Origin: Flectobacillus sp. BAB-3569 | GTDB lineage: Bacteria > Bacteroidota > Bacteroidia > Cytophagales > Spirosomataceae | Assembly: GCF_002270355.1 (NCBI RefSeq) | Contig: NZ_NJFZ01000013.1 | Coordinates: 1-64,000 of the forward strand | Direction: 5' to 3' | Length of the DNA: 64,000 nucleotides | The notes under the pieces: model-generated | Seen by the model: only the letters and a program-made list of their open reading frames with translations | Told to the model about the DNA's origin: nothing | Databases searched by the model: none | In this document: piece by piece, positions 1 through 7,838 of the stretch | Layout: each line of letters starts with the position of its first letter | Numbering within the stretch: position 1 is the stretch's first letter | Program-made: the position numbers and the translations under genes

Positions 1-486
1 GGTAACACTTTGTGAAGCTTGTTGACGAACATCGTTTTGGGAGCGATTTGCCAATAATAAATCACGATTAAAAATACTTTGTGTCAAACTAAACTGGGCT
101 GCTGAGGTATTATCTACGCCTAGTTTTACAGGATTTCCTCCAATAATATTTGTTTGAACAATAAAGTTGTGTTGTAAATTGTAGTTAAAATTAATCTGAG
201 GATACCAATCTGCGAGTTTACTCTTGATGGTATTTTCAACAACGCGCTGGTCTATAACCGATTGTTGGATTAAGGGTTGATGTTTTAGTGCATATTGAAT
301 CACATTATCGAGTGTGGCTTTGTCCAAAGTTGGGGATTCTGCCGCAAGATTCTCTGCACTAGTACCCTGAATAGCAGTGGTATTCTGCGTGGTTTGGGAA
401 AATGTTTTGCCTGACCAACCGAGTAAACTCAGTGCTGTAAGAAACAGCGTCGGCAACATTTTTCCTTTGTGAAGCCTAGTACTCAT
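1..486 (-). CDS. TolC-family outer membrane protein, N-terminal part (runs off window)
   Basis: The minus-strand frame opens with ATG at 486 and stays open to the window edge (about 162 residues). It begins with a basic, hydrophobic signal peptide ending near TFSQ. It then continues with a helical segment (LDNVIQYALKHQPLIQQ) and LADWYPQINFNYNLQHNF, the pattern of the first repeat of TolC-type outer membrane efflux proteins. Such proteins form the trimeric exit duct of RND or type I pumps. The C-terminal half and any partner pump lie outside the window. It is not part of the 9320-15211 efflux operon, which has its own TolC. Family call is fairly sure; substrate is unknown. Confidence 0.82.
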   Translation of the reverse strand, partial: MSTRLHKGKMLPTLFLTALSLLGWSGKTFSQTTQNTTAIQGTSAENLAAESPTLDKATLDNVIQYALKHQPLIQQSVIDQRVVENTIKSKLADWYPQINFNYNLQHNFIVQTNIIGGNPVKLGVDNTSAAQFSLTQSIFNRDLLLANRSQNDVRQQASQSVT

Positions 487-595
487 GAATTTAAGTTTTA
501 GTAATTGATTATTTGTATTGCTGAGGTACAACGTATTTGAACAACGCCCATCGTTTGGCTTTCGTTCCGATTTTAAAATCGTTTTCGATAAAAAG

Positions 596-610
596 GTCAA
601 TATTGTTGAC
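596..610. promoter_or_regulatory. Short palindrome upstream of the TolC-like gene
   Basis: GTCAA-TATTG-TTGAC lies 110 bases upstream of the start at 486, in the gap between the TolC-like gene and the dipeptidase terminator. A regulator site for the truncated efflux operon is a possible reading, but only symmetry and position support it. Confidence 0.25.
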
Positions 611-697
611 TATTGTGCTAAAATACCCGATGAACAACCTGAAAGGGTATGATAAATAAATGATAGTTGAGTTTAATCATTGCCTAATACATTTTGT

Positions 698-730
698 AAT
701 AAAAAAGGAAGAGTATCAAATACTCTTCCT
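698..730 (-). terminator. Intrinsic terminator after the M15 dipeptidase gene
   Basis: AGGAAGAGTA (706-715) and TACTCTTCCT (721-730) form a perfect 10-bp stem with a 5-base loop. Read on the minus strand it is followed by a T-run (the A-run at 701-706). It lies just past the stop codon at 753. Confidence 0.75.
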
Positions 731-752
731 ACTAAAATCAGGCCAAATGTTA

Positions 753-1442
753 TTATTCGAAGGTTTTGAAGGGTAAATCCAAGATTTCGAAATTTGTACT
801 ACTTTTATAATTAAAATGCCACCATTCCATAGGATCTACCACAAATCCATGCCTTTTCATAACATCTTTTAGTAGCTCTCTATTTTGTTTGGCTTCGTCC
901 GAAACCAAAGGAAATTCAGGATGTGAGGCGTATACCAAGGCATCGAAAGGGGTTGGCATCTTGAGTTCTTTTCCCGTTTTTAAACTTACTAAAGTCAAAT
1001 CTAGGGCAATACCTTTATTGTGCTTACTACCCGTCCAAGGCAAACCCATATATAAGGTATCGGGGAGCATTTCAAACATTTGAACGGTAACCGAATACGG
1101 ACGATAAGCATCATAGATTTTGAGGGATAGGCCTTTCGATTTTAGTTCTTCCTGAACTTTTGCTAGCGCTTTGGCTACTGGCAGTCGAACATAAGCAACG
1201 GCTTTAGGATAAAGTTTTTGATAAAATATATTCTGTGAAGTAGCATATTTGATGTCCAGTTTGATACTTGGAACATATTTTTTTATCAATACTAAAGCCT
1301 TATCTCCATCTTCTTGTACTGTTTTGAGATAGGCTTCTTTGGTCGTAATTATGAGAAGTTTGTTGGTACTTTGGGCATTGATAGCACCGATAATATTGAG
1401 AAATAAGCTACTATAAATGATTGTTTTAATGAATTTTATCAT
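753..1442 (-). CDS. M15D family D-alanyl-D-alanine dipeptidase (VanX/DdpX-like)
   Basis: A 229-residue zinc dipeptidase that would cleave D-Ala-D-Ala, exported by an N-terminal signal peptide (about residues 1-23). The M15D signature is complete: the SxHxxGxAxD motif at about 139-148 (SKHNKGIALD, zinc ligands His141 and Asp148), the DPMEWWHF motif at about 203-210 (catalytic Glu206, zinc ligand His209), and the Arg in YDAYRP near 114 that stabilises the transition state in VanX. No vanH, vanA or sensor genes are nearby, so glycopeptide resistance is not indicated; recycling of cell-wall dipeptide in the periplasm is more likely. It lies downstream of the ABC cluster but is separated from it by a hairpin at 1462-1491, so it may be transcribed separately. 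Confidence 0.9.
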   Translation of the reverse strand: MIKFIKTIIYSSLFLNIIGAINAQSTNKLLIITTKEAYLKTVQEDGDKALVLIKKYVPSIKLDIKYATSQNIFYQKLYPKAVAYVRLPVAKALAKVQEELKSKGLSLKIYDAYRPYSVTVQMFEMLPDTLYMGLPWTGSKHNKGIALDLTLVSLKTGKELKMPTPFDALVYASHPEFPLVSDEAKQNRELLKDVMKRHGFVVDPMEWWHFNYKSSTNFEILDLPFKTFE

Positions 1443-1461
1443 GAAAATTGAGCGTAAAAGT

Positions 1462-1491
1462 AGGTCAAGATAAATATGTTTATCCTGACCT
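1462..1491 (-). terminator. Hairpin between ABC ATPase and dipeptidase genes
   Basis: A 13-bp inverted repeat with one G-U wobble (AGGTCAAGATAAA and TTTATCCTGACCT) sits 12 bases after the ABC ATPase stop. It has only a weak T-tract on the minus strand, so it may be a terminator or a partial attenuator. Confidence 0.5.
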
Positions 1492-1502
1492 TTTCTTAAA
1501 AT

Positions 1503-2204
1503 CTATACTGTTTGCAGATACAATTGTTCCAATTCGTTGGCCGATATAGAAGAAGCGTCAATGATAGACACTAAGTTCCCTTCTTTCATAATACCAATGC
1601 GGTGTGCCACTTCTTTCGCTCTAAAAATATCGTGTGTTGCCATTAAGATAGCGGTACCGTTTTTTGAGAGTTCTTTGAGTATTTCCGAAAATTCATTGGA
1701 TGCCTTTGGGTCAAGTCCACTAGTAGGTTCGTCGAGCAAAAGTACTTTAGCTTTTTTGGCAATAGCAATAGCTATTCCCACTTTTTGTCGCATTCCTTTT
1801 GAGTAGCCTCCTACACGATTATGATGTGCAATGGCTTGTAAACCAGCTTTTTCTAACAAATTTTCTAATTCTTTTTCTGAATAGTTAAATCCTGCTAGTG
1901 AGGAGAAAAAGGCAAGGTTTTCGACACCCGAAAGGTTAGGATACAGCATAACTGTTTCGGGAATATAAGCAAGGTGCTTCTTGGTTTCTGTGGGGTTTTG
2001 TGCGACCACAGTGCCATCAATTATGGCATCGCCTGCGCTTGGTTGGATAAAGCCTAAAAAACAATTGATAGTAGTTGTTTTTCCTGCGCCATTTTGTCCA
2101 AGTAAGGCAAAAATTTCTCCTGCTTGAATCGTTAAATTGAGTTTATTGAGAGCGGTGTAATCACCGTATTGTTTCGTTAAATTATGAGCTGTAAGCATGA
2201 TCAA
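1503..2204 (-). CDS. ABC transporter ATP-binding protein
   Basis: A 233-residue ABC ATPase of the ABC-2 exporter type. Visible motifs are Walker A GQNGAGKT (about 36-43), signature YSKGMRQKVG (about 134-143; the SKGM form is common in ABC-2 ATPases), Walker B VLLLDEP (about 154-160) and the H-loop in MATHD (His191). It lies 12 bases downstream of the first of two DUF3526 permeases and would energise them as a heteromeric complex. The whole set follows a TonB-dependent receptor, which suggests handling of a metal chelate or cofactor, but the sequence does not fix direction or substrate. Confidence 0.93.
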   Translation of the reverse strand: MIMLTAHNLTKQYGDYTALNKLNLTIQAGEIFALLGQNGAGKTTTINCFLGFIQPSAGDAIIDGTVVAQNPTETKKHLAYIPETVMLYPNLSGVENLAFFSSLAGFNYSEKELENLLEKAGLQAIAHHNRVGGYSKGMRQKVGIAIAIAKKAKVLLLDEPTSGLDPKASNEFSEILKELSKNGTAILMATHDIFRAKEVAHRIGIMKEGNLVSIIDASSISANELEQLYLQTV

Positions 2205-2216
2205 AGGAGTTGAGTA

Positions 2217-3557
2217 TTAGAAAATTAGATTTTTCATGGCTTTCCAGAAACAAAGCAATGAAATCAATAACATCGGAAAAATTGTTGTAAGCCAAGAAAT
2301 AAGAACTGTGTCCTGAAAAGATACTAGCTTGAATTGTTGCCAGTTTTCTTGATTGACAGGCATTTCTGCAAATATTTTTGGGTAAAAATATAAGCGCTTT
2401 TGCTCATGAAATTTTTCTAAAGCTCCCCAAAAATTCAAATTGTTTTGAATGTCTGTGAGGCTTAATTGATTGAAAGACAGTTGAGTATTGATACTCGGAA
2501 CTGCCCATCCAATGATTTGAACAAGGCGTTCTCTCTGCTGAAGTTTTTCTTTGAGTTGCTGAGATGATACTAATGATTCATCATCTGCCATTTGCTGGGC
2601 TGCATAATACCATAGCCAGCTGTAGTCATACCCCTGTGGATGTTTGTATTTTCGGAACTGAGGATAATGCTGGTAAAATTTTTCAATCGTAGGCTCTTTG
2701 GCTTTATCCCATTTTGAATGATAGGCCTCACGACTATCCAAGGTAGTTTTGAATGCTTCGGGTACAGGATAAATAGCTGCTACGGTAGCATTTACACTGG
2801 CAGGAATAATTATGGTCAACATTACCCAAGTGATTAACAAAATTAGAGCATTTTGACTTGAACCCTTTTGCCAAGAAACTACTAACCAAGCTATGCTAAA
2901 CCAAAAAGTTATATACAGAATAGCTACCAAACAAAAGGCTATGAAAGTGATGTCGAAAGCAATTGAAAGATAAAATTTGGCAATGATTAACAGGGTAAAA
3001 AGTACTGTCAAAATACTGAAATAGCGGATAGCAAGTTTCCAGAGTAATACATTTTTAGGGTTTTGGGCTTGTGTTAAAAGCAAACTCCAAGTGCCTTCTT
3101 CTTTTTCCTCTGAGATAATATTGAAACAAAAAGCGATAATAATCAGTGGAAAGAAATAGAGTAATACAAAGCTAAAATCCAAGTTCCCCAGCAACTGATA
3201 CATGGGGTTCATGAGGTCGGTTGTGTATTTTTGCTCCTCTAGATTTCGAATCGTAACGCTGATAATTGAGGGATTTATATCTCTTTGACCAATAGACAGT
3301 CCAGCCAAATTAGGCGTGTGGTTGACCATTCCGAAACGGAGATAGTACAACAGCAATCCCATTTCTTTATTGACATTTTGTACATATCTATCAATATTTT
3401 CTTGTTGATAATGCGCTGTTTTTTCTATTATTTGGGCGTTTTTTTCTAAAAATTGTTTGCCAATCTTGAGACTTATTAGCCCTGAAATAAATAATAGTAA
3501 AAGCCCCAACATTAAGCCTTTCGAACGCACAAAGTTCTTGAATAATAGAGTTTTCAT
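2217..3557 (-). CDS. ABC transporter permease, DUF3526 family
   Basis: A 446-residue membrane protein. It has one N-terminal helix (about 13-30), a large extracytoplasmic segment, four or five further helices between about 150 and 265, a second soluble segment rich in aromatic and charged residues, and a last helix near the C-terminus. This matches the ABC-2 permease subgroup with DUF3526 that includes NosY-like proteins. It is a paralogue of the next gene upstream, with the same topology and the conserved EKEEGTWSLLLTQ segment (ERENGTLKILLTQ in the paralogue). It sits in tandem between the paralogue (27-base gap) and its ATPase (12-base gap). Substrate unknown. Confidence 0.85.
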   Translation of the reverse strand: MKTLLFKNFVRSKGLMLGLLLLFISGLISLKIGKQFLEKNAQIIEKTAHYQQENIDRYVQNVNKEMGLLLYYLRFGMVNHTPNLAGLSIGQRDINPSIISVTIRNLEEQKYTTDLMNPMYQLLGNLDFSFVLLYFFPLIIIAFCFNIISEEKEEGTWSLLLTQAQNPKNVLLWKLAIRYFSILTVLFTLLIIAKFYLSIAFDITFIAFCLVAILYITFWFSIAWLVVSWQKGSSQNALILLITWVMLTIIIPASVNATVAAIYPVPEAFKTTLDSREAYHSKWDKAKEPTIEKFYQHYPQFRKYKHPQGYDYSWLWYYAAQQMADDESLVSSQQLKEKLQQRERLVQIIGWAVPSINTQLSFNQLSLTDIQNNLNFWGALEKFHEQKRLYFYPKIFAEMPVNQENWQQFKLVSFQDTVLISWLTTIFPMLLISLLCFWKAMKNLIF

Positions 3558-3584
3558 AAGTTGCTTGCAGTTTTTGTGATACTT

Positions 3585-5030
3585 TTAGGCTTTAAATTTT
3601 CGCTCTTGATTTTTTATCAAAAATCCTAATCCTAAAAGCCATATTACCATTGACAAAAATGAATATAGTTCAGCGCTCAAGACTTTTTTAAGATCTAAAA
3701 AGCGATATTCAAAATCTGGAAAAGAAGCCCAGTATTTTTGACTAATGCTATAATTTTTTTCGGTTGGTTTGCGCTTTTGATTACTGATTAGCTTGATTTG
3801 AAGCTGATTCATGTGTTGTGCAAGCTTGTAGCGATAGGCTTCTGTTTGCTTCTGAAAATCTTGATAATTGGCATAATCGGTGCCAGACAAACCCATTGAT
3901 ATATTTTTGATAGCCATGAAAGGATTGATAATCGCCGTTTTTCTGACAATATCTTGTTGTTGTTCGTAGGACTGAACTAGTTGCTTTTGATGACGATTAA
4001 ATACTTCAGCACTCAAGCGTTCGCCTTCTTGCATAACTACACCACCATAATTGAAAGGTAATTTGTGGGTAGAATCTACACCGTAAGCTTTGAGCAAGGA
4101 GTCTTTCAGAGCCGAAAAGTGGGGGTCGTTGGGATTATGGCTATCGCCAAGTTTAATTAAGTCGGCTTCGACGGCGGTATCGAATTCTATTTTTGAGGGA
4201 GAATGATACATGTTTTGTCCAACCACCTGTGATATTTTGGGTAAAACCAACGTAAAAACCAACCAGAAACCAATCAATTGGGTAAGGGCAGCTTTGGAGG
4301 ATTGACTTTTTGCTGAAATAAAAATGGTTAATAGGCACACGATTCCGACAAAAATAAGATAGCTGAGTATCATTAAACCCCATCTTACGATTGGTTCTAA
4401 TCCTGTGTGGCTATCTAACCCCATGACTAGAAGTATCGAGCTAATCAGAATGATGGGAAGTAAAATGGTGAGTGATAGGATAAATAATCCCAAGGTTTTG
4501 CCCCAAATAAGTTCTTGCCAACTAATGGCTTGCGTCAAAAGAATCTTGAGTGTTCCATTTTCTCGCTCTTTGGCAATCAAATCAAAACCCCAAAAAATGA
4601 GTAATAGGGGAATTAATAATTGGAGAATCAAGGCACAGGAAAGTTCTCCAAAACGTAATAATCCACCCGAAAAACTTGCTTCTGAAAAATTCACGGTATT
4701 TTGTCGGTGTGCTTCTAGAAATACAGCATTTCCCAAATAGCTGTCCATCCCAAAGTCAAAAAAACTTAAAGGGTAATTTTCTCGAAAAGCTACATACCCA
4801 TAATGCGCCATTCGGTGTGGGTGTTTGTCTGGGCTTTTTTCCCAACCCTCACGAACTTTAGTGTGGTAATGCTCCGTGTTTTCATGATGGTTTTCCATGG
4901 TAAAATATCCCGTAAAAACTGAAAATAGGAGCAGAGCATTAAATAATACCATCAAAACTTTTGTACTTCGAGACTTGATGGTATGTTGCCAGACCTGTTT
5001 GGCTAGAATTTTTAAAATCCAAAATCTCAT
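3585..5030 (-). CDS. ABC transporter permease, DUF3526 family
   Basis: A 481-residue paralogue of the downstream permease. It has an N-terminal helix (about 23-42), a soluble insert containing a His-rich stretch (ENHHENTEHYHTKV near 46-60, plus DKHPHRMAHY), a cluster of helices around 130-270, a long soluble region and a final helix. The His-rich stretch on the outer face could bind metal. The gene begins 55 bases after the receptor stop, with a perfect hairpin (5055-5078) in between. Together the two permeases and the ATPase form a complete ABC-2 type complex. Confidence 0.85.
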   Translation of the reverse strand: MRFWILKILAKQVWQHTIKSRSTKVLMVLFNALLLFSVFTGYFTMENHHENTEHYHTKVREGWEKSPDKHPHRMAHYGYVAFRENYPLSFFDFGMDSYLGNAVFLEAHRQNTVNFSEASFSGGLLRFGELSCALILQLLIPLLLIFWGFDLIAKERENGTLKILLTQAISWQELIWGKTLGLFILSLTILLPIILISSILLVMGLDSHTGLEPIVRWGLMILSYLIFVGIVCLLTIFISAKSQSSKAALTQLIGFWLVFTLVLPKISQVVGQNMYHSPSKIEFDTAVEADLIKLGDSHNPNDPHFSALKDSLLKAYGVDSTHKLPFNYGGVVMQEGERLSAEVFNRHQKQLVQSYEQQQDIVRKTAIINPFMAIKNISMGLSGTDYANYQDFQKQTEAYRYKLAQHMNQLQIKLISNQKRKPTEKNYSISQKYWASFPDFEYRFLDLKKVLSAELYSFLSMVIWLLGLGFLIKNQERKFKA

Positions 5031-5054
5031 ATCATTATGTGGTTTATAGAAAAT

Positions 5055-5078
5055 AGAGACGTTGCCAGCAACGTCTCT
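5055..5078 (-). terminator. Perfect 11-bp hairpin between receptor and ABC genes
   Basis: AGAGACGTTGC and GCAACGTCTCT enclose a two-base loop. It begins 8 bases past the receptor stop codon on the minus strand. There is no long T-tract, so it could be a leaky terminator or a 3'-end stabiliser that lets the receptor be expressed more strongly than the ABC genes. Confidence 0.55.
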
Positions 5079-5085
5079 GTGAAAA

Positions 5086-7563
5086 TTAGAATTTATACGT
5101 CATCGTTAGCATCAAATTACGAGGAGCTCCTGGAAACAGGCGAGTGTAGTTTTGAGCGCCCAACCAATAAGTGGTATCAAAAAGATTATTGATATTGAGT
5201 GCCACTTGAACATTACTTTTGCTTGGTGTGTAATACAAAGCTGCATCAAAAGTGGTAAAAGCTGGTACCTCAAATCCACGGGTAAACCACGGAATTTTAC
5301 TTCCTTGATACTGTACACCAAAGCCAATTCCTATATCAGTTAGACTCGATTGAGCATCAAAATTGTAGCGAGTCCATAAGTTTGCACTATTTTTGGGCGT
5401 GTTTTCCTTTCGTTGACCAATCAAATTAGCATCTCTGTCCATAACGATGACGGCATCGATATAACTGTAAGAAGCATTTACCTGCCAATTCGATAAAATG
5501 AAACCTGCGATATCTACTTCAAAACCTCTACTTCGGTCTGCACCACGTTGTACCAACAAATCTGGATTGCTGGGATCATTTGCATTCATCAGAATATTTT
5601 TCTGATTGATTTCGTAAATCGCAGAGTTTACTGTAAATCTTCCTCCTAAAATGGTAGCCTTTGCTCCAACTTCTTTCAAATCACTTTCCAATGGCTTAAA
5701 CATCGCCGCTGATTGAGCTGTCCAAACATAGTTGCCTGTACTTGGCATCAACGTGACGGTATTGGATTGTGGCTGATAACCTTTCAGATATGTTCCATAA
5801 ACATTAATAGCCTTGTTTACTTCGTAAGTCAAGCCAATACGAGGAATAAGTGCTGTGTTTTTGAAAGAAGCTTCATTAGGCGCTTTGTAATTGGTAATAT
5901 CTTCAAACCATTCATTTCTAAGGCTCAACAAGGCTGACCATTTTCCCAATTTGATTTGTTCCTGAATATAAATCGCCTCTGTTGTCGTCATCGCCGAAGG
6001 AATGGCCGTGCGCACATTGAGGGTGTAATCATTAAGATTTCTGACAGTGTAGCTTGGGTTGTTGAGGTCAAAATAACTTACATTTGGGCGAGGTAAGGTT
6101 TTGCCATTGTAGGTAATCGTTTGATAATTAGCTGCATTAGCTGCTGAAAAACTACCCGCAACACTGCCATCTTTCAACAAAAATCCTCTTGCTGCATTTT
6201 GTCCGCTACCTTTAATTTTGTGCCAAAACTGCCCATCGTAGCCCACCAACAGTTTATGACTGGTTTTTCCTATATCAAAGTTGGCATTGAAATACAAATT
6301 GATATTATCGGTACTCCATGTTTGTTTACGTTGGATAAACTGCATTCCGACCAAGCTATTTACCTGTGCACCAGTAATATCTGTCGCAAAGGCATTGGTG
6401 GTGCGGTGTTCTTGCAAATCTTCCAACCAGTTTTGCTTCATATAGGACGCATTGAAAATCAAATTCTTCGTGAATTTATGCGAAAGATTTCCCATCAAAA
6501 TCAGATCCTTTGACGAAAAGAAATCACCCGAAGCACTCAAACTTGTATTAATAGGAGTACTGTTCAAATTGGTTACGCCTGCTACTGCTCCAAAAATCGG
6601 TTGACCTCGGTCGAGCGTTCCGTTGAGGTTACTATAAATCAATTCGGCATTAATAGCAGTTTTGTCACTTGGCAAATATGTAAAAGAAGGAGAAATCAAA
6701 ACAGCGTTGTTGTTGACCAAATCACGATAAGATTTGGCGTCTTGATAAGCACCATTTAGTCGATATAGAAGTGTTTTTGACTCATTGAGTGGTCCTGTAA
6801 AATCGAAAGTTCCGCGAACGGTACTAAAACTTCCTGCACTCAAACTGACCTCATGGCGTTCTTGTGCCAAGGGTTTTTTAGTCACCATATTGATACTTCC
6901 TCCTGGGTCAACACTAGAAAATGTAACCGAAGCAGGTCCTTTCAGTACTTCTACACGCTCGATGTTGGTGGTAAGAGGTTGCAAAAAATAATACTGACGA
7001 GTACGCATGCCATTGATGATTTGTCCTTCCTCGTTTTGACTAATTCCACGAATGCTATATTGATTGTAAAAACTTGAAGGAATTACGCCACTGGCAATTT
7101 TGACCGCATCTGCCAACTGAAATGCCTGACGATCAGCAATTAACTCTTTGGTAACGGTACTCATAGTTTGTGGCAATTCTTTGTTTTTAATCGCAATTTT
7201 GGTCGCCGAAAAACTATACTCACTGTTGTAATCTTTTTGTGTACGACCTACAATTTCAACCGCCTGAAGCTCTGTATTATCATTGAGCAACACAAATATT
7301 AGTGGTGTTGAAGAGGTGTTAAGTTCAATTTTTTGGCTTAAAGGTTTGTAACCAATTGAGCTGATGCTGATTTGTGCTGTACTAAAACCGAGTTGTTCGA
7401 TTGTAAAAGTGCCATCATTGTTGGTAATAGTAGATTTAGTTTGTTTAGCTGATTTGAGCTTTATGCTCGCATGTGGAATAGCTTGTTGATTTTCGTCGAT
7501 TACTTTTCCTTTTATCAAATTTTGGGTAAAAGCAGTCAAGCTCAATAGCAGTGCAACTGCCAC
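5086..7563 (-). CDS. TonB-dependent siderophore/metal-type outer membrane receptor
   Basis: An 825-residue receptor as read from GTG at 7563. Order: hydrophobic signal segment, carboxypeptidase-regulatory-like beta-sandwich (about 15-95, KGKVIDENQQAIPHASIKL), plug domain (about 120-235, with VLKGPASVTFSSVDPGGSINMVTKKP), then a 22-strand barrel ending in the usual aromatic C-terminus (TMTYKF). The plug-barrel form resembles siderophore receptors (FpvA/FhuE class) rather than SusC. The GTG start gives a signal peptide with no basic N-region. An ATG at 7586 would give MYLKKILSVAVALLL if the seven-T run at 7572-7578 (plus strand) had one more base, so the natural start is probably 7586 with a one-base error or slip. 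A Fur-type palindrome lies 62 bases upstream of that ATG (85 upstream of the GTG), which supports metal-controlled uptake. Confidence 0.9.
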   Translation of the reverse strand: MAVALLLSLTAFTQNLIKGKVIDENQQAIPHASIKLKSAKQTKSTITNNDGTFTIEQLGFSTAQISISSIGYKPLSQKIELNTSSTPLIFVLLNDNTELQAVEIVGRTQKDYNSEYSFSATKIAIKNKELPQTMSTVTKELIADRQAFQLADAVKIASGVIPSSFYNQYSIRGISQNEEGQIINGMRTRQYYFLQPLTTNIERVEVLKGPASVTFSSVDPGGSINMVTKKPLAQERHEVSLSAGSFSTVRGTFDFTGPLNESKTLLYRLNGAYQDAKSYRDLVNNNAVLISPSFTYLPSDKTAINAELIYSNLNGTLDRGQPIFGAVAGVTNLNSTPINTSLSASGDFFSSKDLILMGNLSHKFTKNLIFNASYMKQNWLEDLQEHRTTNAFATDITGAQVNSLVGMQFIQRKQTWSTDNINLYFNANFDIGKTSHKLLVGYDGQFWHKIKGSGQNAARGFLLKDGSVAGSFSAANAANYQTITYNGKTLPRPNVSYFDLNNPSYTVRNLNDYTLNVRTAIPSAMTTTEAIYIQEQIKLGKWSALLSLRNEWFEDITNYKAPNEASFKNTALIPRIGLTYEVNKAINVYGTYLKGYQPQSNTVTLMPSTGNYVWTAQSAAMFKPLESDLKEVGAKATILGGRFTVNSAIYEINQKNILMNANDPSNPDLLVQRGADRSRGFEVDIAGFILSNWQVNASYSYIDAVIVMDRDANLIGQRKENTPKNSANLWTRYNFDAQSSLTDIGIGFGVQYQGSKIPWFTRGFEVPAFTTFDAALYYTPSKSNVQVALNINNLFDTTYWLGAQNYTRLFPGAPRNLMLTMTYKF

Positions 7564-7647
7564 CGAGAGTATTTTTTTAAGTACATGGAAAAAAGTATAA
7601 AGTTTAAGTTGAGAAAATGGAAAGTTTTACTCAAATGCAAAAATCGT

Positions 7648-7668
7648 ATTTGCAATGTTGTTGCAAAT
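7648..7668. promoter_or_regulatory. 21-bp Fur-type palindrome upstream of the TonB receptor
   Basis: Half-sites ATTTGCAA and TTGCAAAT flank a five-base centre. Read on the minus strand the core is TTGCAACAACATTGCAA, which matches the core of the palindrome at 18820-18840 in 15 of 17 positions. The latter sits directly upstream of the flavoprotein gene divergent from the window's only Fur-family gene. Location upstream of a metal-type receptor fits a Fur/Zur/PerR-type operator. Assignment to the Fur protein at 18107 is inference. Confidence 0.6.
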
Positions 7669-7739
7669 ATAGGACAAGAAATTATTTTCCTAAAACGATT
7701 TGGCTTGAAATCTGTAAAATACCCAATAGCTAGCCACTA

Positions 7740-7838
7740 TTGCGGTAAATATTCCCCATATTCATTGCAAAATATGCAGTGAATATTGCTAATGCGGTAA
7801 ATAATGGATATATTCACAGTATAAAATGCGGTGAATAT
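7740..7838. repeat. Array of short repeats upstream of fic, consensus TGCGGTGAATAT
   Basis: Direct copies lie at about 7740-7753, 7774-7787, 7792-7805 and 7826-7838, with variants TGCGGTAAATAT and TGCAGTGAATAT. Inverted copies lie at about 7758-7768 (ATATTCATTGC) and 7808-7818 (TATTCACAG). The last copy overlaps the fic start codon. The Fic protein has a C-terminal winged-helix-like segment, so an autoregulatory operator array is a reasonable inference. Confidence 0.5.

Noticed and set aside
753-1442. Vancomycin resistance locus (vanX)
   Set aside because: Only the dipeptidase is present; vanH, vanA-type ligase and the two-component system are absent, and Bacteroidota exclude glycopeptides by their outer membrane.
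7585-7782. Plus-strand frame of 65 codons in the receptor-fic gap
   Set aside because: It covers the Fur-type palindrome and AT-rich upstream sequence and has no recognisable protein pattern.
7740-7838. CRISPR array in the repeats upstream of fic
   Set aside because: Repeat units are about 12 bases, occur in both orientations, and spacers are irregular; no cas genes are present.
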